Of a stretch of 64,000 bases of DNA, positions 21,753-34,063 are shown in pieces. Numbering within the stretch: the first letter of the stretch is position 1; each line of letters opens with the position of its first letter. Made by a program: the position numbers and the translations under genes. The DNA comes from Anthonomus grandis grandis. Taxonomy: Eukaryota > Arthropoda > Insecta > Coleoptera > Curculionidae. The stretch covers positions 24,903,127 through 24,967,126 of the forward strand of contig NC_065567.1 in the NCBI RefSeq assembly GCF_022605725.1, read 5' to 3'. The notes under the pieces are model-generated. The model saw only the letters and a program-made list of their open reading frames with translations. It did no database searches and was not told where the DNA came from.

Positions 21753-24700
21753 ATCTACTTGATGAGAACAATCCGCTGGTATAGTTAGTTCGAATTCGAA
21801 AAAAAAAAAATTTTCTTGAAAAAAAATCCAAACGGGGGGTGTACCCGAAAAATGAAAAAACCCAAACTTTGAAGGCCGATATCTCGGCTTCTATAAGAGC
21901 TATCGGGAAAACTCCAACGGTTTTGACTTAGTTTCGCCCTTCTGAATCCAACGAGACCATCCGCAAGGTCGTAGCTCCAATATTAGCTGAGATCTCGCAT
22001 TTTTGTAGCCCATTTTTGGGCTCAAAAACGGGGTCGAAAACTGACTTTTTTCCGATTTTTCAAAGTGCTATAATTCCACTTGTTCTGGTCAAATTCCGTT
22101 ATAACCCGGTGTTTTCGTAATGTAGGTGATGGGAATAAGCCGCTGATAGGGGTTTCTATAGCTATTTTCGGGTTTAAAGAAAATCGATTTTTCGCATTTT
22201 CAAAGTGCTATAACTCCCTTAGTTTTTCTCGAATCTCATTATAACCCGGTGTTTTCGTGTTGTAGGTGATGGGAACAAGCCGCTGGTAAAGTTAGTTCAA
22301 ATTCGAAAAAAATCAATTTTTGGTGAAAAATTCGATACGGGGGGGGTATACCCTTAAAATGAAAAATCCCTAACTTTGGAGGTCCATATCTCGGCTTCTA
22401 TGGGTCCTATTTGGAAAATTCCAACGGTTTTGACTTAGTTTCGTCCTTCTGAATCCAACGAGACCATCCGCAAGGTCGTAGCTCCCATATTAGCTGAGAT
22501 CTCGCATTTTTGTAGCCCATTTTTGGGCTCAAAAACGGGGGTCGAAAACTGACTTTTTTTCGATTTTTCAAAGTGCTATAATTCCACTTGTTCTGGTCAA
22601 ATTCCGTTATAACCCGGTGTTTTCGTAATGTAAGTGATGGGAATAAGCCGCTGATAGGGGTTTCTATAGCTATTTTCGGGTTTAATGAAAATCGATTTTT
22701 CGCATTTTCAAAGTGCTATACCTCCCTTAGTTTTTCTCGAAACTCATTATAACCCGGTGTTTTCGTGTTGTAGGTGATGGGAACAAGCCGCTGGTAAAGT
22801 TAGTTCAAATTCGAAAAAAATCAATTTTTGGTGAAAAATTCGATACGGGGGGGTATACCCTTAAAATGAAAAATCCCTAACTTTGGAGGTCCATATCTCG
22901 GCTTCTATGGGTCCTATTTGGAAAATTCCAACGGTTTTGAGTTAGTTTCGTCCTTCTGAATCCAACGAGACCATCCGCAAGGTCGTAGCTCCCATATTAG
23001 CTGAGATCTCGTATTTTTGTAGCCCATTTTTGGGCTCAAAAACGGGGTCGAAAACTGACTTTTTTCCGATTTTTCAAAGTGCTATAATTCCACTTGTTCT
23101 GGTCAAATTCCGTTATAACCCGGTGTTTTCGTAATGTAGGTGATGGGAATAAGCCGCTGATAGGGGTTTCTATAGCTATTTTCGGGTTTAAAGAAAATCG
23201 ATTTTTCGCATTTTCAAAGTGCTATAACTCCCTTAGTTTTTCTCGAAACTCATTATAACCCGGTGTTTTCGTGTTGTAGGTGATGGGAACAAGCCGCTGG
23301 TAAAGTTAGTTCAAATTCGAAAAAAATCAATTTTTGGTGAAAAATTCGATACGGGGGGGTATACCCTTAAAATGAAAAATCCCTAACTTTGGAGGTCCAT
23401 ATCTCGGCTTCTATGGGTCCTATTTGGAAAATTCCAACGGTTTTGACTTAGTTTCGTCCTTCTGAATCCAACGAGACCATCCGCAAGGTCGTAGCTCCCA
23501 TATTAGCTGAGATCTCGCATTTTTGTAGCCCATTTTTGGGCTCAAAAACGGGGTCGAAAACTGACTTTTTTTCGATTTTTCAAAGTGCTATAATTCCACT
23601 TGTTCTGGTCAAATTCCGTTATAACCCGGTGTTTTCGTAATGTAAGTGATGGGAATAAGCCGCTGATAGGGGTTTCTATAGCTATTTTCGGGTTTAATGA
23701 AAATCGATTTTTCGCATTTTCAAAGTGCTATACCTCCCTTAGTTTTTCTCAAAACTCATTATAACCCGGTGTTTTCGTGTTGTAGGTGATGGGAACAAGC
23801 CGCTGGTATAGTTAGTTCAAATTCGAAAAAAATCAATTTTTGGTGAAAAATTCGATACGGGGGGGTATACCCTTAAAATGAAAAATCCCTAACTTTGGAG
23901 GTCCATATCTCGGCTTCTATGGGTCCTATTTGGAAAATTCCAACGGTTTTGACTTAGTTTCGTCCTTCTGAATCCAACGAGACCATCCGCCAGGTCGTAG
24001 CTCCCATATTAGCTGAGATCTCGCATTTTTGTAGCCCATTTTTGGGCTCAAAAACGGGGTCGAAAACTGACTTTTTTTCGATTTTTCAAAGTGCTATAAT
24101 TCCACTTGTTCTGGTCAAATTCCGTTATAACCCGGTGTTTTCGTAATGTAGGTGATGGGAATAAGCCGCTGATAGGGGTTTCTATAGCTATTTTCGGGTT
24201 TAAAGAAAATCGATTTTTCGCATTTTCAAAGTGCTATAACTCCCTTAGTTTTTCTCGAAACTCATTATAACCCGGTGTTTTCGTGTTGTAGGTGATGGGA
24301 ACAAGCCGCTGGTATAGTTAGTTCAAATTCGAAAAAAATCAATTTTTGGTGAAAAATTCGATACGGGGGGGTATACCCTTAAAATGAAAAATCCCTAACT
24401 TTGGAGGTCCATATCTCGGCTTCTATGGGTCCTATTTGGAAAATTCCAACGGTTTTGACTTAGTTTCGTCCTTCTGAATCCAACGAGACCATCCGCCAGG
24501 TCGTAGCTCCCATATTAGCTGAGATCTCGCATTTTTGTAGCCCATTTTTGGGCTCAAAAACGGGGTCGAAAACTGACTTTTTTTCGATTTTTCAAAGTGC
24601 TATAATTCCACTTGTTCTGGTCAAATTCCGTTATAACCCGGTGTTTTCGTAATGTAGGTGATGGGAATAAGCCGCTGATAGGGGTTTCTATAGCTATTTT

Positions 24701-25875
24701 CGGGTTTAAAGAAAATCGATTTTTCGCATTTTCAAAGTGCTATAACTCCCTTAGTTTTTCTCGAAACTCATTATAACCCGGTGTTTTCGTGTTGTAGGTG
24801 ATGGGAACAAGCCGCTGGTATAGTTAGTTCAAATTCGAAAAAAATCAATTTTTGGTGAAAAATTCGATACGGGGGGGTATACCCTTAAAATGAAAAATCC
24901 CTAACTTTGGAGGTCCATATCTCGGCTTCTATAAGTCCTATTTGGAAAATTCCAACGGTTTTGACTTAGTTTCGTCCTTCTGAATCCAACGAGACCATCC
25001 GCAAGGTCGTAGCTCCCATATTAGCTGAGATCTCGTATTTTTGTAGCCCATTTTTGGGCTCAAAACGGGGTCGAAATCTGACTTTTTTCCGATTTTTCAA
25101 AGTGCTATAATTCCACTTGTTCTGGTCAAATTCCGTTATAACCCGGTGTTTTCGTAATGTAGGTGATGGGAATAAGCCGCTGATAGGGGTTTCTATAGCT
25201 ATTTTCGGGTTTAAAGAAAATCGATTTTTCGCATTTTCAAAGTGCTTTAACTCCCTTAGTTTTTCTCGAAACTCATTATAACCCGGTGTTTTCGTGTTGT
25301 AGGTGATGGGAACAAGCCGCTGGTATAGTTAGTTCAAATTCGAAAAAAATCAATTTTTGGTGAAAAATTCGATACGGGGGGTATACCCTTAAAATGAAAA
25401 ATCCCTAACTTTGGAGGTCCATATCTCGGCTTCTATGGGTCCTATTTGGAAAATTCCAACGGTTTTAACTTAGTTTCGTCCTTCTGAATCCAACGAGACC
25501 ATCCGCAAGGTCGTAGCTCCCATATTAGCTGAGATCTCGTATTTTTGTAGCCCATTTTTGGGCTCAAAAACGGGGTCGAAAACTGACTTTTTTCCGATTT
25601 TTCAAAGTGCTATAATTCCACTTGTTCTGGTCAAATTCCGTTATAACCCGGTGTTTTCGTAATGTAGGTGATGGGAATAAGCCGCTGATAGGGGTTTCTA
25701 TAGCTATTTTCGGGTTTAAAGAAAATCGATTTTTCGCATTTTCAAAGTTCTATAACTCCCTTAGTTTTTCTCGAAACTCATTATAACCCGGTGTTTTCGT
25801 GTTGTAGGTGATGGGAACAAGCCGCTGGTAAAGTTAGTTCAAATTCGAAAAAAATCAATTTTTGGTGAAAAATTC

Positions 25876-26241
25876 GATACGGGGGGGTATACCCTTAAAA
25901 TGAAAAATCCCTAACTTTGGAGGTCCATATCTCGGCTTCTATGGGTCCTATTTGGAAAATTCCAACGGTTTTGACTTAGTTTCGTCCTTCTGAATCCAAC
26001 GAGACCATCCGCAAGGTCGTAGCTCCCATATTAGCTGAGATCTCGCATTTTTGTAGCCCATTTTTGGGCTCAAAAACGGGGTCGAAAACTGACTTTTTTT
26101 CGATTTTTCAAAGTGCTATAATTCCACTTGTTCTGGTCAAATTCCGTTATAACCCGGTGTTTTCGTAATGTAGGTGATGGGAACAGGCCGCTGGTATAGT
26201 TAGTTCAAATTCGAAAAAAATCAATTTTTGGTGAAAAATTC
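25876..26241 (+). repeat. Short (366-bp) satellite monomer, copy 1
   Basis: Lacks 140 bp relative to the standard monomer. At about 26160-26200 the first sub-repeat (CGTAATGTAGGTGATGGGAA) runs directly into the tail of the second (GGCCGCTGGTATAG). Confidence 0.93.
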
Positions 26242-27252
26242 GATACGGGGGGGTATACCCTTAAAATGAAAAATCCCTAACTTTGGAGGTCCATATCTCG
26301 GCTTCTATGGGTCCTATTTGGAAAATTCCAACGGTTTTGACTTAGTTTCGTCCTTCTGAATCCAACGAGACCATCCGCAAGGTCGTAGCTCCCATATTAG
26401 CTGAGATCTCGTATTTTTGTAGCCCATTTTTGGGCTCAAAACGGGGTCGAAAACTGACTTTTTTCCGATTTTTCAAAGTGCTATAATTCCACTTGTTCTG
26501 GTCAAATTCCGTTATAACCCGGTGTTTTCGTAATGTAGGTGATGGGAATAAGCCGCTGATAGGGGTTTCTATAGCTATTTTCGGGTTTAAAGAAAATCGA
26601 TTTTTCGCATTTTCAAAGTGCTATAACTCCCTTAGTTTTTCTCGAAACTCATTATAACCCGGTGTTTTCGTGTTGTAGGTGATGGGAACAAGCCGCTGGT
26701 ATAGTTAGTTCAAATTCGAAAAAAATCAATTTTTGGTGAAAAATTCGATACGGGGGGGTATACCCTTAAAATGAAAAATCCCTAACTTTGGAGGTCCATA
26801 TCTCGGCTTCTATGGGTCCTATTTGGAAAATTCCAACGGTTTTAACTTAGTTTCGTCCTTCTGAATCCAACGAGACCATCCGCAAGGTCGTAGCTCCCAT
26901 ATTAGCTGAGATCTCGTATTTTTGTAGCCCATTTTTGGGCTCAAAAACGGGGTCGAAAACTGACTTTTTTCCGATTTTTCAAAGTGCTATAATTCCACTT
27001 GTTCTGGTCAAATTCCGTTATAACCCGGTGTTTTCGTAATGTAGGTGATGGGAATAAGCCGCTGATAGGGGTTTCTATAGCTATTTTCGGGTTTAAAGAA
27101 AATCGATTTTTCGCATTTTCAAAGTTCTATAACTCCCTTAGTTTTTCTCGAAACTCATTATAACCCGGTGTTTTCGTGTTGTAGGTGATGGGAACAAGCC
27201 GCTGGTAAAGTTAGTTCAAATTCGAAAAAAATCAATTTTTGGTGAAAAATTC

Positions 27253-27618
27253 GATACGGGGGGGTATACCCTTAAAATGAAAAATCCCTAACTTTGGAGG
27301 TCCATATCTCGGCTTCTATGGGTCCTATTTGGAAAATTCCAACGGTTTTGACTTAGTTTCGTCCTTCTGAATCCAACGAAACCATCCGCAAGGTCGTAGC
27401 TCCCATATTAGCTGAGATCTCGCATTTTTGTAGCCCATTTTTGGGCTCAAAAACGGGGTCGAAAACTGACTTTTTTTCGATTTTTCAAAGTGCTATAATT
27501 CCACTTGTTCTGGTCAAATTCCGTTATAACCCGGTGTTTTCGTAATGTAGGTGATGGGAACAGGCCGCTGGTATAGTTAGTTCAAATTCGAAAAAAATCA
27601 ATTTTTGGTGAAAAATTC
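27253..27618 (+). repeat. Short (366-bp) satellite monomer, copy 2
   Basis: Same deletion and same hybrid junction, including the AACAGGCCGCTGG variant, as the copy 1,377 bp upstream. The deletion therefore happened once and was amplified. Confidence 0.93.
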
Positions 27619-28489
27619 GATACGGGGGGGTATACCCTTAAAATGAAAAATCCCTAACTTTGGAGGTCCATATCTCGGCTTCTATGGGTCCTATTTGGAA
27701 AATTCCAACGGTTTTGACTTAGTTTCGTCCTTCTGAATCCAACGAGACCATCCGCAAGGTCGTAGCTCCCATATTAGCTGAGATCTTGCATTTTTGTAGC
27801 CCATTTTTGGGCTCAAAAACGGGGTCGAAAACTGACTTTTTTCCGATTTTTCAAAGTGCTATAATTCCACTTGTTCTGGTCAAATTCCGTTATAACCCGG
27901 TGTTTTCGTAATGTAGGTGATGGGAATAAGTCGCTGATAGGGGTTTCTATAGCTATTTTCGGGTTTAAAGAAAATCGATTTTTCGCATTTTCAAAGTGCT
28001 ATAACTCCCTTAGTTTTTCTCGAAACTCATTATAACCCGGTGTTTTCGTGTTGTAGGTGATGGGAACAAGCCGCTGGTATAGTTAGTTCAAATTCGAAAA
28101 AAATCAATTTTTGGTGAAAAATTCGATACGGGGGGGTATACCCTTAAAATGAAAAATCCCTAACTTTGGAGGTCCATATCTCGGCTTCTGTGGCTAATAT
28201 CGAGAAAATTCCAACAGTTTTGGGTTAGTTTCATTTTTCTGAATCTAACAAGATTATTCGCAAGGTCGTAGCACTCTTATTAACTGAGATATTGCATTTT
28301 TAAAGTCCATTTTTGGGCTTAAAAACGGCGTCGAAAAATGACCATTTTGCAAATTTTCAAACTGCTATCATTCCTGTAGTTCTGCTCGAATCTTATTATA
28401 ATCCGATGTTTACGTGATGTAGATGATCTAAATAAGCCGCTGGTATAGTTAGTTCAATTTTTAAAAAAATCAGCTACTTTCCTGCGTTA

Positions 28490-29895
28490 CGTATTCAATT
28501 AATAATTAAGGCTATTTCCAAAAAACTATAACCAAAGACCGTAAGATTTCCTTTATGCTCTCATGATTTTGAATTAGATTATGGAGCATATGATGTTTCT
28601 GTGATAGATAAATGATAATAAAAGCAGGAAATTAATTGACTGCTAAAGCTGGCCGACGACCGTCTCGCTAAAGGATAATTGATGCCCGGATGGATTGTAA
28701 AGTGCATAAAAGAGTCAAAGCGATGAAATATTCCTACAAAGCAGATGTAACATGTCATCTGAAAAAAAAATGTGATCCCTACAAATCGTCGGTTTTATGT
28801 AGCAAACCTTAATGCAACAGTAAAGTGGTTTTTCATCAGGCCTGTCCGGTTTTCGAGTGTTCGGGACATATCATTGTTTTAGTGCAGTTTTTGAACCACC
28901 CCGTTTGATTTACGATTTACACTGTCTTTAGGGGATGAATTATTTGGCAAAAATACCTCCCTTGGAAACGGCTGAGCGGTTGATATCGAAAAAACAAATT
29001 TTTTTTTCTATTGAAAAGGAAAAAGCGGTATAAATCAGGTGGCATGTATGATTCCCTTATTTTTCTTGGGTTTTTAAGGTGCCAAATCGGTTTATTGTAA
29101 AAAGATATATAGAGTCCTGTTAATTCCCGTCGGCTTATTGAAATTGATGGATCTTAATAAATGAGATATAATATATCAAAACTTGACAAGTTTAATCACT
29201 TCTTCGGGGAAAAATATAGAAGAAATTAAATTAGGATGTCAATTGTTTCATGGAAAAGTTGAACAATTTTTTATATTTAATACAAAAAAAGCTAAGCTTA
29301 TAATAACACCCAAGCAGGATACGTTCTAAGAATAACTCATTATATTTATTCATGTAATTACCATCCAATTAATTTGGTCTTAAGCTAATTTATTTACAAA
29401 CTTGCTATTTGCAGTAATTTGTTTAACAACGAATAAACAAATACCTTTGAATTTGGATTAATTATTTATGTAACGAGCAATTTTGCTTTGGTACAAGTTG
29501 TTTGATGTTTATGACATTTCTTTGTTCAAAACCGAAGGGATTAAATTGAAACATTCACGTAATTGTAACGGCGTCGCCAATCACGTTATTATTAATGTTC
29601 ATTTGTTAATAAAATTATTCAAAAAAGGAAATATTTTGTTTTATTTGATCAATAGGCCAATTAATGTATTAAGAAAATGTATTTATTCATATAAATCATT
29701 AAAAATTATTTATAGTACTTATACCGGTCGCGACAATGTAAGTCTTAAGTGCGGAGATCAATGTATTAATTTGGTACTAAATTAAGTTTAACCAAGATTG
29801 ATGATCTCTTTGGGTTTTCTCGCTCTGCATATGGATTTATGTTGCATGTTGCACGCAATAAAGAAATTTACTGGACCGGTATATATATATGCAAC
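28490..29895. other. Low-copy DNA right of the satellite, no gene supported
   Basis: A 100-codon frame at 29483-29785 (plus) is rich in I, L, N and K with no domain that I recognise. It is more likely a chance frame in AT-rich DNA. The rest is featureless. Confidence 0.45.
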
Positions 29896-29899
29896 AAAC

Positions 29900-30353
29900 A
29901 AGCTTTATTAAATAAATCAAACACCTATAATTAGTTAAAAAGGATTTTTTTCTTAGGAAATTATTTTCTGCAAAAAAATAACATTTTTCATTAACCCTAC
30001 CGTTAGCCCCCCACCCACCCCACACAACTTACCAGTAAGAAATTGTTTTCAAAAATCATACGCATAAATAGTGGCTGGTTTCATCATTAATATCCTAATA
30101 ACACAATTTGTTTATTTATTATAGTTATATATATGTATGTTAATAAATATTTAATACCAAAACAGTGCTATTAGATTCGAGATTATGGACAAAAAAGAGT
30201 GATTTATCAAAAGAATGTCTTACTAAAACACTGTTTGGGGTGGGTGGGGGGGGTAAGGGTTGTGTTGATGAAAAAAACAATGTTTTTGCAGAAAATTTAT
30301 ATGCAATATTTAATTTAATAACACTGCTTTTTAAAATTATACATAATTTTATA
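29900..30353 (+). repeat. G4-family host repeat, left part (outer shell of nest)
   Basis: Leader, C-rich arm 30007-30021, GTGGCTGGTTTCATC landmark, spacer and G-rich arm 30237-30259, then ACACTGCTTTTTAAAATT up to the TA at which MLE2 inserted. It continues at 34925. Confidence 0.85.
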
Positions 30354-30968
30354 TACAGGGTGTCCCAAAAGTGATGGATCAAACTCAAACAGAGGATAGA
30401 GGGAGTCATGATCAATCAAAATCACCCCCTATGTTGTTATGCAATTGTGAATAGTTTAAAAGTTATAGCCATTTTTATGTATTTTTTAAATTCAAGCACA
30501 CTGTCAAATAAAAGCTTATAAAAAAATTATACAGTGGATTAAACAATGCGTTTTTTTGTTTGTTTTTACCTAGAAGTGATGTACCTTTCTAATAAAAATA
30601 TTTTTTTAAATATTACTTTTCGAAAGAGCTAAAAAAAAATCTTTTTGGACTTTTTACAACTTTAAAAATAAGTACCCTTAACTTTGATGCCATTTTTTTC
30701 TCAAAAATGTAAGACATAAGAGTGACCCTGTAGCTTAAAAACTTCTACGTTTCATACCGATTCCAGCAAGGCATGACTTAAATACATTATTTCTTATTGG
30801 CTAATTAAATTTTGAGTTTTTCAAAAAAGAGCAGAATTTTATGGCTAAATCAATATTTACCAATTTTTCAAAATAAATAATTGTGTTTTGTTGGGTTGGT
30901 GGATTGCAATAAGGTACAAAAAACATTAGAAAATGGTTTATTGTTTTACATGATAGTTTTGCCATCAT

Positions 30969-32007
30969 TTACAATAAGTGTTCAAAATGTCTGCCGCGAA
31001 ACCTACATCGGCATATAAAATTTCTCTTAATCATTCTGAATGAACGTTTATTTTGGGTAATTAATCTAGTTGCTGTTAATTATTTGGTGGCGTAGCTCTT
31101 CCTCATTACGATTTTCCTTGGCGTATACCAACTCCTTAAAGCACTCCCATAGAAAAAAATCAATTGGATTGAGGTCGGGGGAGCGCGGTGGCCAACGAAT
31201 TGTACCTTCCCGTCCAATCCAACGACCAAGGTAGGCCTCATTTAAAAACTGTCTCACCTGAAGGCTGTAATGGGCGGGCGCTCCATCGTGCTGCAGTCAC
31301 ATTGATTAACGAATATTTAATGGAATATCCTCAAGTAAAACAAGTAAGTTTTCTTCCAAAAATATCCTATAGATTTCACCATTTAATCTGGCTGGTAGTT
31401 CAAATGGCCCAATTAATGAACCGTTAAGAATGCCACTCCATATGTTCACACTAAATTGATGTTGAAAGTGGTCATTTCTAACAATTCTGGGGTTAAAATA
31501 TGCCCAGTGGTGTAAATTGTGAATATTAAATATTCCCGCCCTCTGAAAACTAGATTCGTCTGACCATAAAATTTTGTTAAAAAATTGTGGATCCTGCCTA
31601 TTACGATGAAGCATTTCTCTACAAAATTCCATCCTTTTGTCATAATCACCCGGTAATAGATCTTGAACCCGTTGTACATGATAGGGATGCAATTGGTTTC
31701 TTCGTAGAATGCGGTGTACTGTTGTTCTCGGAATACCAGACCGTCTTGATATGCGGCGAACCCTAGTTGAAGGTTCCTCTAATGCCATTTCAATGATGTC
31801 ATCTTCTGCCTCAGCATTTTCATCAGGTCTTCCTATTCTGCGAGGATTTCCAGGAATCCGCCCCTCCACGTATGCGTTATGCACTCGTTGAAACACCCTG
31901 TAGTCAGGATATCGTTCACGATATTCCCTTTCAGCCGCTCGAGCGTTTCCATTACAAAATCCATAAACATAATACATTTCTGCATACTCACGGATGGTAT
32001 AAGGCAT
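30969..32007 (-). pseudogene. MLE2 transposase, DUF4817/HTH/DDE, DD41D spacing
   Basis: Nearly full-length transposase of about 346 codons, the usual size for mariner-type enzymes. Starting at ATG 32007, residues ~1-55 match the DUF4817-like N-terminus common in insect elements (GFCNGNARAAEREY), ~68-105 form a helix-turn-helix (RRISRRSGIPRTTVHRIL), then D150 (WSDES), D241 (LQHDG) and D283 (LNPIDFF). With 41 residues between the last two it is DD41D. Inactivating changes: in-frame TAA at 31308-31306, TGA at 31299-31297 where MLE1 has tryptophan, and a +1 frameshift near 31075. After the frameshift the C-terminus continues (RGRHFEHLL) to TAA at 30971-30969. The family is clear from motif order; the subfamily (rosa-like?) is inferred. 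Confidence 0.9.
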
Positions 32008-32290
32008 TATGTGTTCAGTTGTATAAATAATATAAAATTGTATGTACTTAGCCAGTACCTGGACAACACAACGCTGCCTATTTTAAATTATTTTTAAATT
32101 TTGTTTACGACAAAAAACACGACAAATCAACATTCTTCAAAATAACCGCAGATAAATTGGTCAGTATTAGAAGTCGACACACTTATGTATATAATAAGAA
32201 AATCTCATCCATTTTTCACAAAGAGACCGACGTATACAACAGACGAAAAACAATGAAAAACACAAAGTCACGGTCTCACAACATTCACTT

Positions 32291-32338
32291 AAAGCTACAC
32301 GTGTTTCGTTCTATTCAGAGCATCATCAGGCCTAAAAC
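32291..32338 (-). ncRNA. Hammerhead ribozyme motif at PLE 3' end
   Basis: Read on the minus strand: CTGATGA (32329-32323), an imperfect stem II, GAAAC (32307-32303), a short ACAC/GTGT stem III ending GTA, then GCTTTAAG, which can pair with TTTTAGGC upstream to make stem I. The catalytic core is intact but stem II has a mismatch, so activity is doubtful. Its place downstream of the PLE coding sequence fits hammerheads in PLE terminal repeats. Confidence 0.7.
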
Positions 32339-32642
32339 AATAATAATTAGTCTTGAAAGAAAAAAAGAGGACATTAAAAAAACTAAAACCTTAAAAAGCC
32401 ACTAACGTTGGCAAAACAGTAAATAAACATACATTTAAGGTTAGGATGACTATACAGTTATTTAAAACCAAAAAATAAAAAATAAAAAAATTGTAAAATA
32501 TCACACCTATAACCTATAACCTATGCCTATGGGCTACCGGAACACTGAGGAGAAGTTCAAAACATTTGTTGTTAAGCCAAGGCATTCTAACACAATTTTA
32601 AACTTATTTCAGTTGGAAGAGATTATGTAAATATAAAATTGA

Positions 32643-33142
32643 TTAAATAAGATTATTAAAAATAAGGTTGGGTTCAAAATTAAATACGTCGTTAACACAG
32701 ACAAGAACAGGACTCTTCTTGGCTTTAGTAATTTCCATCCTCTCCAGAAGGCCAAGCTTTTTCCCTTTAGGGCATTCATGAAGTATTTCAGCTCCGACCT
32801 CTGGAGAAAAGTGATGTGTGGAAGCTAACAGGTGATTCGCAAACGCTGACTTTGTATCACGGACGTCTGTATTTTTAAATTTCTCAAACAACGCTACATG
32901 TTCTTTAACGCGTGTAGAAATTTTTCTTCCAGATTGACCAATATATACAGCGTCACAATCCCCACATTTCAAAGAGTAAACCCCTGATTTCGAAAAGACA
33001 TTTGCCTTGTCTATCACGCTAACTAACTGTTTTTTAAAATTATTCGTGGTTTTGAAAGCGATTTTGATATAAGAGGTCTTAAAAAATTTAGCTAAATTTA
33101 ATGAAATTGAGCCGAAAAAGGACAAAGATCTAAAGGACTTTT
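32643..33142 (-). pseudogene. PLE GIY-YIG endonuclease domain
   Basis: C-terminal endonuclease of a Penelope-like retroelement, which would nick the target to start insertion. The open frame of about 160 codons has the linker (KIAFKTTNNFKKQL) and then the GIY-YIG core: GVYSLKCGDCDAVYIGQSGR followed by TRVKEH. The C-terminal half keeps the spaced H and E residues (FANHLL, LLERMEITK). Stop at 32645-32643. The domain itself is unbroken, but its upstream coding sequence is separated by the inner insertion, so no full protein can be made. The apparent start is only where the duplicated 58 bp begin. Confidence 0.88.
33085..33142. repeat. 58-bp direct duplication, left copy
   Basis: Identical to 34064-34121. 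It is PLE coding sequence (reads SFFGSISLNLAKF on the minus strand), present on both sides of the inner insertion. Confidence 0.93.
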
Positions 33143-34063
33143 AAACAAAGAAAAGTTATTTTGTTGTAAAAGTTGTTATTTAAGAAAAAACACTGTTTTT
33201 TATTAACACAACTCTTATCCCCCCACCCACCCAAACATTGGCCCAGTAAGAAATTCTTTAGAAAAATCACTGTTTTTCGTCCATAATATCCAATCTAATA
33301 ACACTATTTTTGTATTAAATATTTATTAGTATACATTTATATATATTTATATTAAATTTAAATTAATAAACTGTATTAGATCAAATATTAACGACGAAAC
33401 CAGCTGTTATTCATGCGCATTATTTTGGAAAACAAAGATTTTTGAAAACAATTTCTTACTGGTAAGTTGTGTGGGGTGGGTGGGGGGAAGTAAGGGTAGG
33501 GTTAATGAAAAAAAGTTTTTTTTACAGATGATAGTCGCCTGAGTAAAAAATGCGTTTTAAGAAAATTTAAGGTGATAAAAGATTTAATTATTATTAAATT
33601 AAATATTAAATACATATTTTCTGCAAAAACATTGTTTTTCATCAACACAACCCTTAACCCCCCATCCACCCTAAACATTTGCCCAGTAAGAATTTTTTTT
33701 AAAAATCACTGTTTTTTGTTTATAATATTCAATCCAATAGTGTTGTTTTTTTATTAAATATTTATTAATATACATATATATACTTGTATCAAATTTAAAT
33801 AAATAAACTGTGTTATCAGATTAGGTATTAATGACGAAACCAGCTGTTATTCATGTGTATTATTTTGGAAAACAATGTTTTTTGAAAACAATTTCTTACT
33901 GGTAAGTTTTGTGGGGTGGGTGGGGGGGTAAGGGTAGGGTTTATGAAAAAAGGTTTTTTTGCAAGAAATAATTACCTAAAAGAAAAATAATTTAAAAAAC
34001 ATTTATGAGTGATAAAAAAAATCTATAGTTTTTGCATGTAAACTTTATCCACATAACTAATAT
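33143..34063 (-). repeat. G4-family insertion inside the PLE (innermost level)
   Basis: 921 bp with two C-rich/G-rich pairs: C arms 33219-33232 and 33651-33671, G arms 33473-33501 and 33913-33939. From about 33390 to 34057 it is a close reverse complement of about 35380-36060, including the rare AACTTCCCCCC-type variant (GGGGGGAAGTAAGGG) and the GTGATAAAAGATTTAATTATT stretch. The first ~240 bp are less similar to that region. Short open frames here are not genes. Confidence 0.88.

Larger units (their letters stand above)
21753..28480 (+). repeat. 506-bp satellite array with 1,377-bp higher-order repeat
   Basis: The landmark GATACGGGGG recurs at 22334, 22842, 23348, 23854, 24360, 24866, 25371, 25876, 26242, 26747, 27253, 27619 and 28125. 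Spacing is 505-508 bp except for two 366-bp steps (25876-26242 and 27253-27619). Each 506-bp monomer holds two diverged ~140-bp sub-repeats containing TATAACCCGGTGTTTTCG, ending AAGCCGCTGATAGGGG and AAGCCGCTGGTA. The 366-bp units have one hybrid sub-repeat. From 25371 the order long-short-long repeats twice as a 1,377-1,378-bp unit. Monomers are near-identical inside and diverged at both ends. The array is richer in CG dinucleotides than its surroundings and has no long open frame. Confidence 0.96.

Noticed and set aside
21753..28480. Possibility that the satellite is a CRISPR-like or rDNA spacer array
   Set aside because: Units are 506 bp and near-identical throughout with no short repeat/unique spacer pattern, and no rRNA sequence is recognisable.
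29483..29785. 100-codon open frame on the plus strand
   Set aside because: No recognisable domain, composition typical of AT-rich chance frames, and no supporting start context or homologous copy in the window.
31188..31427. Frames on the plus strand over the MLE2 transposase
   Set aside because: Shadows of the minus-strand transposase pseudogene, without features of their own.
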